Positions 1-8,869 of a stretch of 22,188 nt of DNA are shown here, in pieces (the stretch's first letter is position 1; each line of letters starts with the position of its first letter). The stretch is from Actinomycetes bacterium (GTDB taxonomy: Bacteria > Actinomycetota > Acidimicrobiia > Acidimicrobiales > CADCSY01). The notes under the pieces are model-generated. The model was not told the origin of the DNA. It worked only from the letters and a program-made list of their open reading frames with translations, and did no database searches. The DNA lies in NCBI GenBank assembly GCA_025464025.1, contig JAODBP010000176.1, forward strand, positions 1-22,188, in the 5' to 3' direction. Position numbers and translations under genes: made by a program.

Positions 1-95
1 GCCCGGGCGCCGCCCGCGCCGCCGCCCGCCGGGCCCTGGCCCGGCAGCCCGACGGACCCCAGGCCGACCACCTCCGCGACCTGGCGGGAACCTGA
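1..95 (+). CDS. 3' end of an upstream gene (partial, unidentified)
   Basis: The frame beginning at base 3 stays open to a TGA at 93-95. Nearly every codon in it ends in G or C (one GGA is the exception before the stop), which is the coding signature of this genome, so it is probably the C-terminus of a gene that starts outside the window. About 30 residues are visible; they are rich in Ala and Arg and end in ADHLRDLAGT, suggesting an amphipathic helix. No family can be assigned from this fragment. It lies 37 nt upstream of the sigma factor start on the same strand. Confidence 0.55.
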   Translation, partial: PGAARAAARRALARQPDGPQADHLRDLAGT

Positions 96-132
96 TCCGG
101 TGCCCCGAGGTGTACGGGCCGTGGACGGTGTC

Positions 133-651
133 ATGAGCGAGCCGGTGCCAGCTGCCATCCCGGTGGTCGGCGCCGCGGTGCTCTCCTTCGAGGACTTCTA
201 CCGGGGCGGGCGGGATCGGGTGGCGAGGGCGTTGGCCCTCACCCTCGGCGACGCCCACCTCGCCGCCGACGCCGCCGACGAGGCCATGGCCCGGGCGTAC
301 CAGCGCTGGGACCGGGTCGGCCGCTTCGACAACCCCGGCGGTTGGGTCTACCGCGTGGCCCTGAACTGGTCGCTCTCGGCGCTGCAGCGCCGGCGCCGGC
401 CGGTACGGGCCGTCCACGACCGCGATCCCCAGGACGTCGAGCAGCCGGGCGAGCCCACCGTGCGCGCCGCCCTGCTCCAGCTCGACGTCCGCCAGCGGGC
501 CGTCGTCGTCTGCCGCTACTACCTCGGCCTGTCCGAGCTGGAGACGGCCGACGCCCTCGGCATCCGCCCGGGGACGGCCAAGAGCCGGCTCCACCGAGGG
601 CTGAAGGCCCTCGAGGGCCAGCTCGCCCATCTCTCCCCTGAGGAGCCGTGA
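133..651 (+). CDS. SigE-like ECF RNA polymerase sigma factor
   Basis: A 172-residue extracytoplasmic-function sigma factor that would direct RNA polymerase to a stress- or envelope-related regulon. Region 2 spans roughly residues 18-85: the FEDFY start, ALALTLGDAHLAADAADEA, then WDRVGRFDNPGGWVYRVALN. Region 4 follows at about 115-165: LDVRQRAVVVCRYYLGLSELETADALGI with a GTAKSRLHRGLKAL recognition helix. I chose ATG 133 over GTG 100 because the 11 extra codons have poor G/C third positions and conserved sequence starts only later. No strong Shine-Dalgarno precedes 133. The stop TGA overlaps the ATG of the next gene by one base, so the membrane protein behind it is translationally coupled and probably a regulatory partner. 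The family is confident; the regulon cannot be told from sequence. Confidence 0.92.
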   Translation: MSEPVPAAIPVVGAAVLSFEDFYRGGRDRVARALALTLGDAHLAADAADEAMARAYQRWDRVGRFDNPGGWVYRVALNWSLSALQRRRRPVRAVHDRDPQDVEQPGEPTVRAALLQLDVRQRAVVVCRYYLGLSELETADALGIRPGTAKSRLHRGLKALEGQLAHLSPEEP

Positions 652-2405
652 TGAACGACCAGCTGCGCACCGACCTCGCGTCGGGCGCCGACACCTTCGA
701 CCTCCCCTCCGGCGACCTCGGTGCCGTGGTGCAGCGAGGCCGCCGGCGCAACCGCCGGCGCCACCAGCTCACCGCCACGCTCGCCGCCGTCGCCATCGTC
801 GCCACCACCGTGGCCGCGGTCCGCGCCGCCAACCCCGACACCCCGGCGACCAACTTCGCGACCGAGGGTGGCGCCCACCTCGGCGACTCGGGCATCGAGT
901 GGGCCCGCGTGGCCGACCCGGACAGCGCCATCTCGGCGTGGACGTACCAGGGCACGACCGAGCTGGGCGGCGCCACCTACGCACTCTCGACGGCGCCCGG
1001 CCAGCAGGCCGGCGACGAGCCCCTGCCCCCGGTGGTGTGGCGGTCGACCGACGGCGTCGAGTGGGAGCAGGCCAGCACCCCGTCGGGCTTCCGCCCGAAC
1101 CGCCTCGCGGCCGGCGATGGCCGGCTCTACGCCATCGGCACGGGGCCGGCCACCGCCGCCACCACCCCGAGCGTGCACGTCGGCTGGTCCGACGGCGGCG
1201 ACGGCGCCTGGGCCGACCAGGCCCTGCCCCTCGACCTCGCCGCCCTCCAGGCCAAGTCGACGGAGGTCCAGGTCGTGCCGACCGGCGTCGCCGCGGACCA
1301 CGGCGCGGTCGTCGCCGCCGTCACCGTCGGCGTGCGGCTCGACGTCCCGAAGCTGCTGCCGGCCGGCGAGGCCGCGCCCCACGGCTGGTACCTGGCCACC
1401 GACGGCGTCGATGTCCTCGGCGACGGGCCCGAGTGCCCGGCCGGCACGACGGCGGAGAACCCCGACCCGAACGTGCAGCGCAAGATCCAGGCGGCCGGGT
1501 CGATCGCCGCTGACGACGCCAAGAAGGCGGAGAAGGCCGCCGCCGACGGGCGCACCGTCACACCGCCGACGGCTGGAACCGTCGACCCGGTGGGCGAGAC
1601 CGCCCGGGGCGAGCAGTACGACTCGTGGTGCTTCTCCCCCGACGGCACCGGTCGGGCCTACGCCCCGGGCGAGGGTCGCGGCGTCGTCGCCCACCACACG
1701 TGGGCCGAGCTGGGCGTCGACGGGGACCTGCTCCGGGCCGTGCAGGGCGAGCCGTTCCTGTTCCGGGCCGACGCCGGCTCCGACCGGTTCGAACGTGCGT
1801 CGGTCCCGTCGACGCTCGGCGTCCTCGGCCCGCCGACGATCGTGTCCGACGGTGACGGCTTCGTCCTCGTCGGCAGCGACCGCAAGCGGCTCGGCCCGAA
1901 GAAGGAGATCGCCGGGCTCGTCGTGCTCACCTCGACCGACGGACGGACGTGGGCGCCCGACCCCCAGGCCCTCCCCGAGGTCGACGGCGTGCAGGCCATC
2001 GGCCAGGTCGACGGCCACCTCGCGGTCGTCGGTGGGTCGTCCGACAGCGCGATCTACGCCGAGCTCCGGCCCGGGGGGTGGCGGACCACCTCGCTCACCG
2101 ACCTGGTGGGCGGCGGCAAGGGCAGCTGGGTCGGCGCGGCCGCCATCGGCCCGCTCGGCGTGGTCGTGAGCATCGGGGAGGCGAAGGGCGACGTGACCAC
2201 GCCCAGCCTCCTCGCCTCCCGTGACGGCCTGACCTGGTCCCGCACGTCGGTGAACGACCTCGTCGGTGGACCCGGGGACGTCGCTCGGATCGTCATCAAG
2301 GACGACCGAGCCGTGGTCACCGCCGTCGCCCATCCCGAGGGCACGAAGGCCCGTCCCGAGGGCACGAAGGCCCGGCAGGTCGCCCTGGTCGGCACCCCCC
2401 GCTGA
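651..2405 (+). CDS. One-pass membrane protein with Asp-box-like repeats, coupled to the ECF sigma factor
   Basis: A 584-residue protein with a short cytoplasmic N-terminus (about 28 residues), an Arg-rich stop (RGRRRNRRRH, 29-38), one membrane segment (about 40-57) and a large outer domain. That domain has Asp-box/BNR-like motifs S-x-D-G-x-x-W at about 132-138, 428-434 and 523-529, set among beta-strand-rich stretches, suggesting a beta-propeller-like fold. Two cysteines (about 262 and 327) could pair outside the cell. An insert near 275-310 is rich in Ala, Lys and Asp. The RBS AGGAG at 641-645 precedes ATG 651; GTG 648 is one codon earlier. Position and topology fit a sensor or anti-sigma-like partner of the upstream sigma factor, but no recognised anti-sigma or zinc-finger motif is present in the short N-terminus, so that role is inference. 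Confidence 0.85.
   Translation: MNDQLRTDLASGADTFDLPSGDLGAVVQRGRRRNRRRHQLTATLAAVAIVATTVAAVRAANPDTPATNFATEGGAHLGDSGIEWARVADPDSAISAWTYQGTTELGGATYALSTAPGQQAGDEPLPPVVWRSTDGVEWEQASTPSGFRPNRLAAGDGRLYAIGTGPATAATTPSVHVGWSDGGDGAWADQALPLDLAALQAKSTEVQVVPTGVAADHGAVVAAVTVGVRLDVPKLLPAGEAAPHGWYLATDGVDVLGDGPECPAGTTAENPDPNVQRKIQAAGSIAADDAKKAEKAAADGRTVTPPTAGTVDPVGETARGEQYDSWCFSPDGTGRAYAPGEGRGVVAHHTWAELGVDGDLLRAVQGEPFLFRADAGSDRFERASVPSTLGVLGPPTIVSDGDGFVLVGSDRKRLGPKKEIAGLVVLTSTDGRTWAPDPQALPEVDGVQAIGQVDGHLAVVGGSSDSAIYAELRPGGWRTTSLTDLVGGGKGSWVGAAAIGPLGVVVSIGEAKGDVTTPSLLASRDGLTWSRTSVNDLVGGPGDVARIVIKDDRAVVTAVAHPEGTKARPEGTKARQVALVGTPR
2334..2374 (+). repeat. 21-bp in-frame tandem duplication
   Basis: The 20-mer at 2334-2353 is repeated exactly at 2355-2374, giving a period of 21 bp. 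It duplicates PEGTKAR in frame close to the C-terminus of the membrane protein. The exact nucleotide identity suggests a recent slippage duplication. Confidence 0.9.
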
Positions 2406-2417
2406 CCCGTTCGAGGC

Positions 2418-2594
2418 CTACGCGGTGCGGCGCCCCAGGCGGGCGCTGCGCCGCACGGCCTCGAGCGCGGCGGCGGCCGCCACCCGGGCGTAGCGGGCGT
2501 CGAGCTCGACCAGCTCCTCCCGCGTGCGAGCCCGGCGCTCCCCGGCCCGCTGCAGGGCGCGGGCCCGGCGCTGGGTGCTGCGTTCGTCGCCCAC
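2418..2594 (-). CDS. Small basic hypothetical protein (58 aa)
   Basis: A short frame on the minus strand starting at GTG 2594 and ending at TAG 2418. I treat it as a gene because nearly all codons end in G or C; GAA and GCT are the visible exceptions. The longer version from ATG 2627 adds 11 codons with poor third-position bias and was not chosen. The product is strongly charged and helical (RARALQRAGERRART, then EELVELDARYARVAAAAALEAV) with an Arg-rich end, and has no signal peptide, membrane segment or cysteine. It is convergent with the Asp-box membrane protein (12 nt between stops) and divergent from the Thr-rich protein. I recognise no family; a nucleic-acid-binding role is possible from charge alone, but not shown. 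Confidence 0.5.
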   Translation of the reverse strand: MGDERSTQRRARALQRAGERRARTREELVELDARYARVAAAAALEAVRRSARLGRRTA

Positions 2595-2680
2595 GTCCCC
2601 AGGATGCCCCCCGGGTCGTTTGCCCACACCAGGGGAAGGGGACGAATGCGCCGAATCCTCTCTTCGAGGAGCTTCTGCCC

Positions 2681-3292
2681 ATGCCTGCGAACCACCCCCC
2701 TCGTCGTACCGCTGCCTGGCTGCTGGCCCTGGCCACCCTCATGGTGGTGCTCGTCACCGGCGTGGTCCCGGCGTCGGGCGAGCCGGGGCCGGGCGAGGGC
2801 GGGTCGACCACCACGGTGGCGCCGACGACGTCCACGACCGAGGCCCCGACGACCACCACGACGTTCCGCCGGCGGCGGACCACGACGACGACGACGACCG
2901 TCGCCCCGACCACGACCACGACCGTCGCCCCGACCACCACCACCACCGAGCCCCACCACCGTCGCCGGCTCCCGACCACCACGCTTCCGCCGACCACGGC
3001 GCCGCCGGTCACGGCCGCCCGGCAGGTCACGCCGAGCACGACCCGCTCCACCACGACGGCAGCACCGACGACCACGACGCCGACCACGCTGGCGATCCCG
3101 CCCCTGCCGACCGTCGCCCACGACGAGGACCGACCGCGCACGGCGCTCGCGGCGGCGAGCGCCGAGGGCCCGGGCGCCGGCGGGGGCGGCACCAGCACCA
3201 CCACGACCATGGCCTGGATCGCAGCCGTGGTGATCGGGCTGGCCGTGTTCGCGGCCGTCCTCCGGCTCGACAAGCGGCTGACCGGACGCTGA
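2681..3292 (+). CDS. Thr-rich, mucin-like surface protein with signal peptide and C-terminal anchor
   Basis: A 203-residue low-complexity protein. A signal peptide covers about residues 1-32 (basic start, hydrophobic LLALATLMVVLVTGVV, then ASG). Residues 40-145 are mostly Thr with Pro, Ala and Val, including two consecutive TVAPTTTT units, interrupted by basic patches RRRR and HHRRR. A hydrophobic helix at about 178-195 (MAWIAAVVIGLAVFAAVL) followed by RLDKRLTGR would anchor it with the C-terminus inside. No LPXTG sorting motif is present. The stretch is probably extended and possibly O-mannosylated, as known for Thr/Pro-rich actinobacterial exoproteins (inference). An RBS GAGGA at 2666-2670 lies 10 nt before ATG 2681. 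The composition is unusual, but the third-position G/C bias matches the neighbours. Confidence 0.75.
   Translation: MPANHPPRRTAAWLLALATLMVVLVTGVVPASGEPGPGEGGSTTTVAPTTSTTEAPTTTTTFRRRRTTTTTTTVAPTTTTTVAPTTTTTEPHHRRRLPTTTLPPTTAPPVTAARQVTPSTTRSTTTAAPTTTTPTTLAIPPLPTVAHDEDRPRTALAAASAEGPGAGGGGTSTTTTMAWIAAVVIGLAVFAAVLRLDKRLTGR
2897..2944 (+). repeat. Two consecutive 24-bp units encoding TVAPTTTT
   Basis: The units at 2897-2920 and 2921-2944 are nearly identical and sit in a longer ACC/ACG-rich low-complexity tract (about 2800-3080) that encodes the Thr stalk. Such tracts commonly vary in length between strains. Confidence 0.8.
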
Positions 3293-3343
3293 CGAAAACC
3301 TTTCGGGAGATCCCGGAGCAACAGGTGGTGCCGGCGCGCCGCC

Positions 3344-3349
3344 TATCGT
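3344..3349 (+). promoter_or_regulatory. Putative -10 box TATCGT for a leaderless transporter transcript
   Basis: TATCGT ends 7 nt before GTG 3357, the spacing expected if transcription starts at the start codon. No Shine-Dalgarno sequence is seen in between and no clear -35 is visible. Just upstream, a small inverted repeat CGGGA-GA-TCCCG occupies about 3304-3315. Confidence 0.45.
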
Positions 3350-3356
3350 CGCCGCC

Positions 3357-5228
3357 GTGCTGACCTTCGTGAAGCGGGTGCTCATCGGTCGCCCGCTGGC
3401 CAACGCCGAGCAGGAGCACCAACGCCTGCCCAAGAAGATCGCGTTGGCGACGTTCTCGTCGGACGCCATCTCGTCCACTGCGTACGCGACCGAGGAGATC
3501 CTCTTCGTCATCGCGCTCGGGGGGTCGAGCCTGGCGCTGGGGCTGAACAAGCTCGTGCCGATCGCGGCCGTGGTCGCCGCCCTGCTGGCCATGGTGGTGT
3601 TCTCGTACCGGAAGACGATCTACGCCTATCCCCATGGCGGCGGCTCGTACCTGGTGAGCAAGGACAACCTCGGCGAGCTGCCCTCGCTGGTCGCCGGCGC
3701 CTCGCTGCTGGTCGACTACATCCTCACGGTCGCCGTCTCGATCTCGTCCAGCGTCGCCGCCATCATCTCGATCCCGTCGTTCCGCGGCCTGCACCAGGAG
3801 CGGGTGCTGCTGTGCCTGGCCCTGGTCGGCCTCGTCACCGTGGCCAACCTCCGGGGCATCAAGGAGTCGGGGAAGATCTTCGCCGTCCCGACCTACGTGT
3901 ACATCTTCGCCCTGTCCGGCCTGCTGATCTTCGGCCTGAGCCGGGCGTTCTTCGGCCACCTCGAGGAGGTGCCGTTCCACCCGGACCACACCGAGGCGCT
4001 GAAGACCGGCGGCACGCTCGGCATCTTCCTGCTGCTCCGGGGCTTCTCCTCGGGCGCCGTGGCCCTGTCCGGCGTCGAGGCCATCTCCGACGGCGTGCCG
4101 GCCTTCGAGAAGCCCGAGCCCCAGAACGCAGCCCGCACGTTGATCACCATGGCCGTCATCCTCGGCGTGCTGTTCTTCGGCGTGTCGGTGCTGGCCCACC
4201 ACCTCCACCCGTACCCCTCGGAGGAGGAGACGGTCATCTCCCAGATGTCCCGCGCCGTGTTCGGCGAGGGCATCTACTACTGGGTCCTCCAGTTCGCCAC
4301 CGCCGGCATCCTCGTGCTGGCGGCCAACACCGCCTACGCCGACTTCCCCCGCCTCTCGTCGATCATCGCCCGCGACGGCTTCCTCCCCCGCCAGTTCGGC
4401 AACCGGGGCGACCGCCTCGTCTTCTCCAACGGCGTCGTGTTCCTCGGCGCCATGGCCGCGCTGCTGATCGTGGCCTTCGGCGGCAAGACCAGCGCCCTGA
4501 TCCCGCTCTACGCCATCGGTGTGTTCACGTCGTTCACGCTCAGCCAGACCGGCATGGTCGTGCGCCAGCGCCGACTCAAGGAGCCGGGTTGGAAGAGCGG
4601 CATGGTGATCAGCGGCGTCGGCGCCACCATGACCTTCATCGTCGCCATGATCGTCGGCATCACGAAGTTCACGATCGGCGCGTGGGTGCCGATCGTGGTG
4701 GTGCCGCTGGTGATCGTGCTGCTCAAGACGATCAAGAAGCACTACGTCAGCGTGGCCGTGGCGCTCGAGATCACGCCGGACCAGGTGCCGCCGAAGCCGG
4801 CTCGGCACACGTTCGTGGTGCTGGTGAGCCGGGTGCACAAGGGCGTCGTCGAGGCGCTCAACTACGCCGAGTCGCTGCGCCCCGACCACCTCATCGCCCT
4901 GCACATCTCCTCCGACGAGGAGGGCGGGCACGAGGCCATCCACCGGCAGTGGGCCGAGTTCGGCTTCACCGTGCCGCTCGAGATCATCGACTCGCCGTAC
5001 CGGGCGCTCGTCGAGCCGGTCGAGCGCTACCTCGACGAGCTCGACGCCCGCTGGGACAACGACCGCATCACGGTCGTGATCCCCGAGTTCGTGGTGGGCC
5101 TCCGGAGCGCGTCGAACATCCTCCACGGCCAGAGCGCCCTCGGCCTCAAGCTGGCCCTGCTCGACCGACCCAACACGATCGTGACGTCGGTGCCGTTCCA
5201 CGTCGGCACCCCGATCGCCGAGGACTGA
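3357..5228 (+). CDS. KimA-like APC-superfamily potassium transporter
   Basis: A 623-residue integral membrane protein: about 12 hydrophobic helices up to residue 460, then a soluble C-terminal domain (about 470-620, ALEITPDQVPP onward) resembling the universal-stress-like tail of Bacillus KimA (about 607 aa). The first helix carries SSDAISSTAY with D36 and Y43, helix 3 has DYILTVAVS (Y121, T124, S128), and helix 6 has SGVEAISDGVP (S238, E241). As I recall the KimA structure, these match its potassium-coordinating residues in order and spacing, with Thr replaced by Ser at 238. Databases often label such proteins amino acid permeases, and a different substrate cannot be excluded. The neighbouring potassium regulators CeoB/CeoC support a potassium role. 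It starts at GTG, probably leaderless, and ends 2 nt before the OB-fold gene. C-di-AMP control is known for KimA but is not visible here. Confidence 0.82.
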   Translation: MLTFVKRVLIGRPLANAEQEHQRLPKKIALATFSSDAISSTAYATEEILFVIALGGSSLALGLNKLVPIAAVVAALLAMVVFSYRKTIYAYPHGGGSYLVSKDNLGELPSLVAGASLLVDYILTVAVSISSSVAAIISIPSFRGLHQERVLLCLALVGLVTVANLRGIKESGKIFAVPTYVYIFALSGLLIFGLSRAFFGHLEEVPFHPDHTEALKTGGTLGIFLLLRGFSSGAVALSGVEAISDGVPAFEKPEPQNAARTLITMAVILGVLFFGVSVLAHHLHPYPSEEETVISQMSRAVFGEGIYYWVLQFATAGILVLAANTAYADFPRLSSIIARDGFLPRQFGNRGDRLVFSNGVVFLGAMAALLIVAFGGKTSALIPLYAIGVFTSFTLSQTGMVVRQRRLKEPGWKSGMVISGVGATMTFIVAMIVGITKFTIGAWVPIVVVPLVIVLLKTIKKHYVSVAVALEITPDQVPPKPARHTFVVLVSRVHKGVVEALNYAESLRPDHLIALHISSDEEGGHEAIHRQWAEFGFTVPLEIIDSPYRALVEPVERYLDELDARWDNDRITVVIPEFVVGLRSASNILHGQSALGLKLALLDRPNTIVTSVPFHVGTPIAED

Positions 5229-5230
5229 CG

Positions 5231-5584
5231 ATGGGCGTGCGCGACCGGCTCCGGAACCTGACGGCCGGGACCCAGGAGATCGAACAGGGCCGGCTCAGCG
5301 GTCGCTACGCCGGCCTGGGCGCCACGTCGATCGCCGATGCCCCGCTGCGGATCAAGACCAAGGTCGCGGGCGAGATCACCAGCATCCGGGTCGTGCCCCG
5401 AGCCGGCAGCCCGTCCCTCGAGGTCACGGTGAACGACGGCACGGCGCTCGCCGTCGCCATCTTCACGGGGCGCCGCAACATCCCGGGCGTCAACCCCGGC
5501 AAGGGCATCGTGCTCGACGGTGTGGCCCGGCAGGAGCGCAAGCGGATCCTGCTGCTGAACCCCGCCTACCAGCTCCTGTCCTAG
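5231..5584 (+). CDS. OB-fold protein (Rv2694c-like)
   Basis: A 117-residue soluble protein. The first 35 residues are linker (GVRDRLRNLTAGTQEIEQG) and the rest is a small beta-barrel: PLRIKTKVAGEITSIRVVP, LEVTVNDGTALAVAIFTGR, IPGVNPGKGIVLDGVA, LLNPAYQLL. This is the strand pattern of an OB-fold nucleic-acid-binding domain such as that of RecG or the mycobacterial Rv2694c, which also lies beside the APC permease/CeoBC genes. It starts 2 nt after the transporter stop, so the two are co-transcribed. Whether it binds nucleic acid or acts on the transporter is unknown. Its stop is 13 nt from that of the convergent ceoC, leaving almost no room for a terminator. Confidence 0.8.
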   Translation: MGVRDRLRNLTAGTQEIEQGRLSGRYAGLGATSIADAPLRIKTKVAGEITSIRVVPRAGSPSLEVTVNDGTALAVAIFTGRRNIPGVNPGKGIVLDGVARQERKRILLLNPAYQLLS

Positions 5585-5597
5585 GAGCCGATCAACC

Positions 5598-6269
5598 CTA
5601 CGAGCCGATCAGCGCGGCGCGGACGTCGTCTTCCGCATCGCTGGTGGCGAGGACGATGACCTCGTCGCCGACCTCGAGCTTGGTGTCACCCCGGGGCACG
5701 ATCACCGACTGGTCGCGCAGCACGGCCACGATGGTGCAGTTGCGGGGCAGGCGCAGCTCGGAGACCTGCAGGCCGGCGGCCGGCGACGACTCGGCCAGCG
5801 TGACCTCCTCGAGACCGGCCTTGCCGCCCTCGAACTGGAGCAGGCGGACGAGCGTGCCGACCGTGACGGCTTCCTCGACCAGGGCGGTGAGGAGGTGCGG
5901 GGTCGACACCGACACGTCGACGCCCCACGTCTCGTTGAACATCCACTCGTTCTTCGGGTGGTTCACCCGGGCCACGACGCGCGGCACACCGAACTCCTGC
6001 TTGGCCAGGAGCGATACGACGAGGTTGTCCTCGTCGTCACCGGTGACGGCAGCGACCACGTCGGCCTCGGCCAGGCCGGCGGCCTCGAGGGCGGTGACCT
6101 CACAGGCGTCGGCCTGCATGAACTCGACGTTGGGGTGGTCGCGCGTCTCGCGCGCCCGGGCCACGACGTCCTTGCTGCTGTCGAGCACGAGCACGTCGTG
6201 CCCGCCCTTGGCCAGGTCGGTGGCGATGTGCTTGCCGACCTTCCCCGCCCCCACCACGATCACGCGCAT
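5598..6269 (-). CDS. ceoC: TrkA/RCK potassium-uptake regulator, CeoC-like
   Basis: A 223-residue cytoplasmic regulator. TrkA_N: RVIVVGAGKVGKHIATDL gives the GxGxxG nucleotide-binding loop near residues 8-13, followed by the acidic VLVLDSSKD at the end of strand 2 and later VTGDDEDNLVVSLLAKQEFGVPRVVARVNHPKN. TrkA_C covers about 140-220 (GLEEVTLAESSPAAGLQVSELRLP, then DTKLEVGDEVIVLATS). Such proteins sense NAD(H)/ATP or c-di-AMP and gate potassium channels or transporters. ATG 6269 is chosen because the family starts at this residue and it follows the upstream stop by 1 nt; the longer frame to 6332 has an unrelated N-terminus. It pairs with CeoB as in mycobacteria. No TrkH/KtrB channel gene is in view; the convergent KimA-like transporter is the obvious candidate partner. 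Confidence 0.9.
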   Translation of the reverse strand: MRVIVVGAGKVGKHIATDLAKGGHDVLVLDSSKDVVARARETRDHPNVEFMQADACEVTALEAAGLAEADVVAAVTGDDEDNLVVSLLAKQEFGVPRVVARVNHPKNEWMFNETWGVDVSVSTPHLLTALVEEAVTVGTLVRLLQFEGGKAGLEEVTLAESSPAAGLQVSELRLPRNCTIVAVLRDQSVIVPRGDTKLEVGDEVIVLATSDAEDDVRAALIGS

Positions 6270-6270
6270 G

Positions 6271-6939
6271 TCAGTGGGTTCCCTTCTCGGCAACGGCAGC
6301 GATGTGCTGCTCGAGGGCGTCCATCGCGTCACCGGCGACGGCCAGCGTGACGGTGTCGTTCTCCTGCGCCAGCAGGGACAGGTCGGCGAGCGAGGCCTTG
6401 CCGGCCCGGGTCATCGAGACGACCCGCCAGCGCCCGCCCTCCTCGAGCTCGCCGAGCTTGCGGCCCACCCACGTGTCGGGGAGGCGGCGCTCGACGAGGG
6501 CGACGCCGCCCGTCGGGTCGACCCAGTCGGCCCGGTTCTGGTCGGGCAGCAGGCGGCGCAGGGCCTGGTCGGTGGTCCACTCGACCGTGGCGACGGTCGG
6601 GATGCCGAGGCGCTCGTAGACACCCGCCCGGCGGGGGTCGTAGATGCGGGCCATCACCCGGTCGACCTGGTAGGTCTCCTTGGCGATGCGGGCGACCATG
6701 ATGTTCGAGTTGTCGCCGCTGGTGACCGCGGCGAGGGCGTCGGCCCGCTCGATGCCGGCCTCCTGGAGCCGATCCCGGTCGAAGCCGTAACCGACGATCT
6801 TCTGGCCCTCCCAGTCGGCGAGGAACCGCTCGAAGCTGGCGGCCCGCTTGTCGATGACGGCCACCGAGTGACCGGCCGACAGCAGTTGGCGGGCGAGGGA
6901 CGAACCGACCCGTCCGCACCCGACGATGACCACGTGCAC
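6271..6939 (-). CDS. ceoB: TrkA/RCK potassium-uptake regulator, CeoB-like
   Basis: A 222-residue RCK protein, first gene of the ceoBC pair. VHVVIVGCGRVGSSLARQL is the nucleotide-binding loop, followed by VAVIDKR at the strand 2 end, VTSGDNSNIMVARIAKETY and VMARIYDPRRAGVYERLGI. TrkA_C begins near residue 145 (ALVERRLPDTWVGRKLGEL) and ends with AQENDTVTLAVAGDAM. GTG 6939 is used because the family begins here and a GGAGG lies about 8 nt upstream; the longer frame to 7002 adds a non-conserved stretch. Order (ceoB then ceoC) and the 1-nt gap match the mycobacterial arrangement. A likely NAD- or c-di-AMP-responsive subunit acting with CeoC on a potassium transporter. Confidence 0.9.
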   Translation of the reverse strand: MHVVIVGCGRVGSSLARQLLSAGHSVAVIDKRAASFERFLADWEGQKIVGYGFDRDRLQEAGIERADALAAVTSGDNSNIMVARIAKETYQVDRVMARIYDPRRAGVYERLGIPTVATVEWTTDQALRRLLPDQNRADWVDPTGGVALVERRLPDTWVGRKLGELEEGGRWRVVSMTRAGKASLADLSLLAQENDTVTLAVAGDAMDALEQHIAAVAEKGTH

Positions 6940-6977
6940 CCTGGAGCCTCCGGGCTCGACGCTTGGGACGAAGGGGG

Positions 6978-6983
6978 ACTGTA
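6978..6983 (-). promoter_or_regulatory. Putative -10 box TACAGT for ceoBC
   Basis: On the minus strand TACAGT lies 38 nt before GTG 6939, leaving a roughly 30-nt leader that contains the GGAGG ribosome binding site. No convincing -35 is seen at 16-18 nt spacing. The rest of the 131-nt gap between argS and ceoB (6940-7070) holds GATC-rich short repeats and no obvious terminator. Confidence 0.4.
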
Positions 6984-7070
6984 GCGACGGCGCCGCGCCC
7001 ACCCTGCACCCGGGCGCGTCAAGATCTCGTTGGGATCTCCTCGGGATCCCCTCCCCGCGTCAGGCTCGCG

Positions 7071-8825
<1,755 letters not shown>

Positions 8826-8853
8826 GGTCCCCCAGGAAGCCGCTCGGGGCAAA

Positions 8854-8859
8854 AGGGTA
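8854..8859 (-). promoter_or_regulatory. Putative -10 box TACCCT for argS
   Basis: On the minus strand this hexamer is 28 nt before ATG 8825, leaving a leader of about 20 nt. It lies in the 44-nt divergent spacer, and on the plus strand the same bases form part of the purine-rich Shine-Dalgarno region (GGGTAGGGAG) of the gene at 8870. Confidence 0.35.
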
Positions 8860-8869
8860 GGGAGCCAGC

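Noticed and set aside
3293..3356. c-di-AMP (ydaO-type) riboswitch upstream of the KimA-like gene
   Set aside because: Only 64 nt separate the genes, too short for that riboswitch, no characteristic paired elements are visible, and the transcript appears leaderless.
3027..5201. Long open frame (724 codons) on the minus strand opposite the transporter gene
   Set aside because: Its His/Asp/Arg-rich low-complexity translation is a typical antisense shadow of a high-GC gene; the plus-strand transporter has clear family motifs.
5585..5611. Repeated GAGCCGATCA at the convergent ends of the OB-fold gene and ceoC
   Set aside because: A 10-bp direct repeat, one copy inside the ceoC coding end; it does not form a hairpin and is probably incidental.
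7021..7055. GATC-rich short repeats between argS and ceoB as a terminator or origin-like element
   Set aside because: No stable hairpin with a U-tract and no DnaA-box pattern could be made out.
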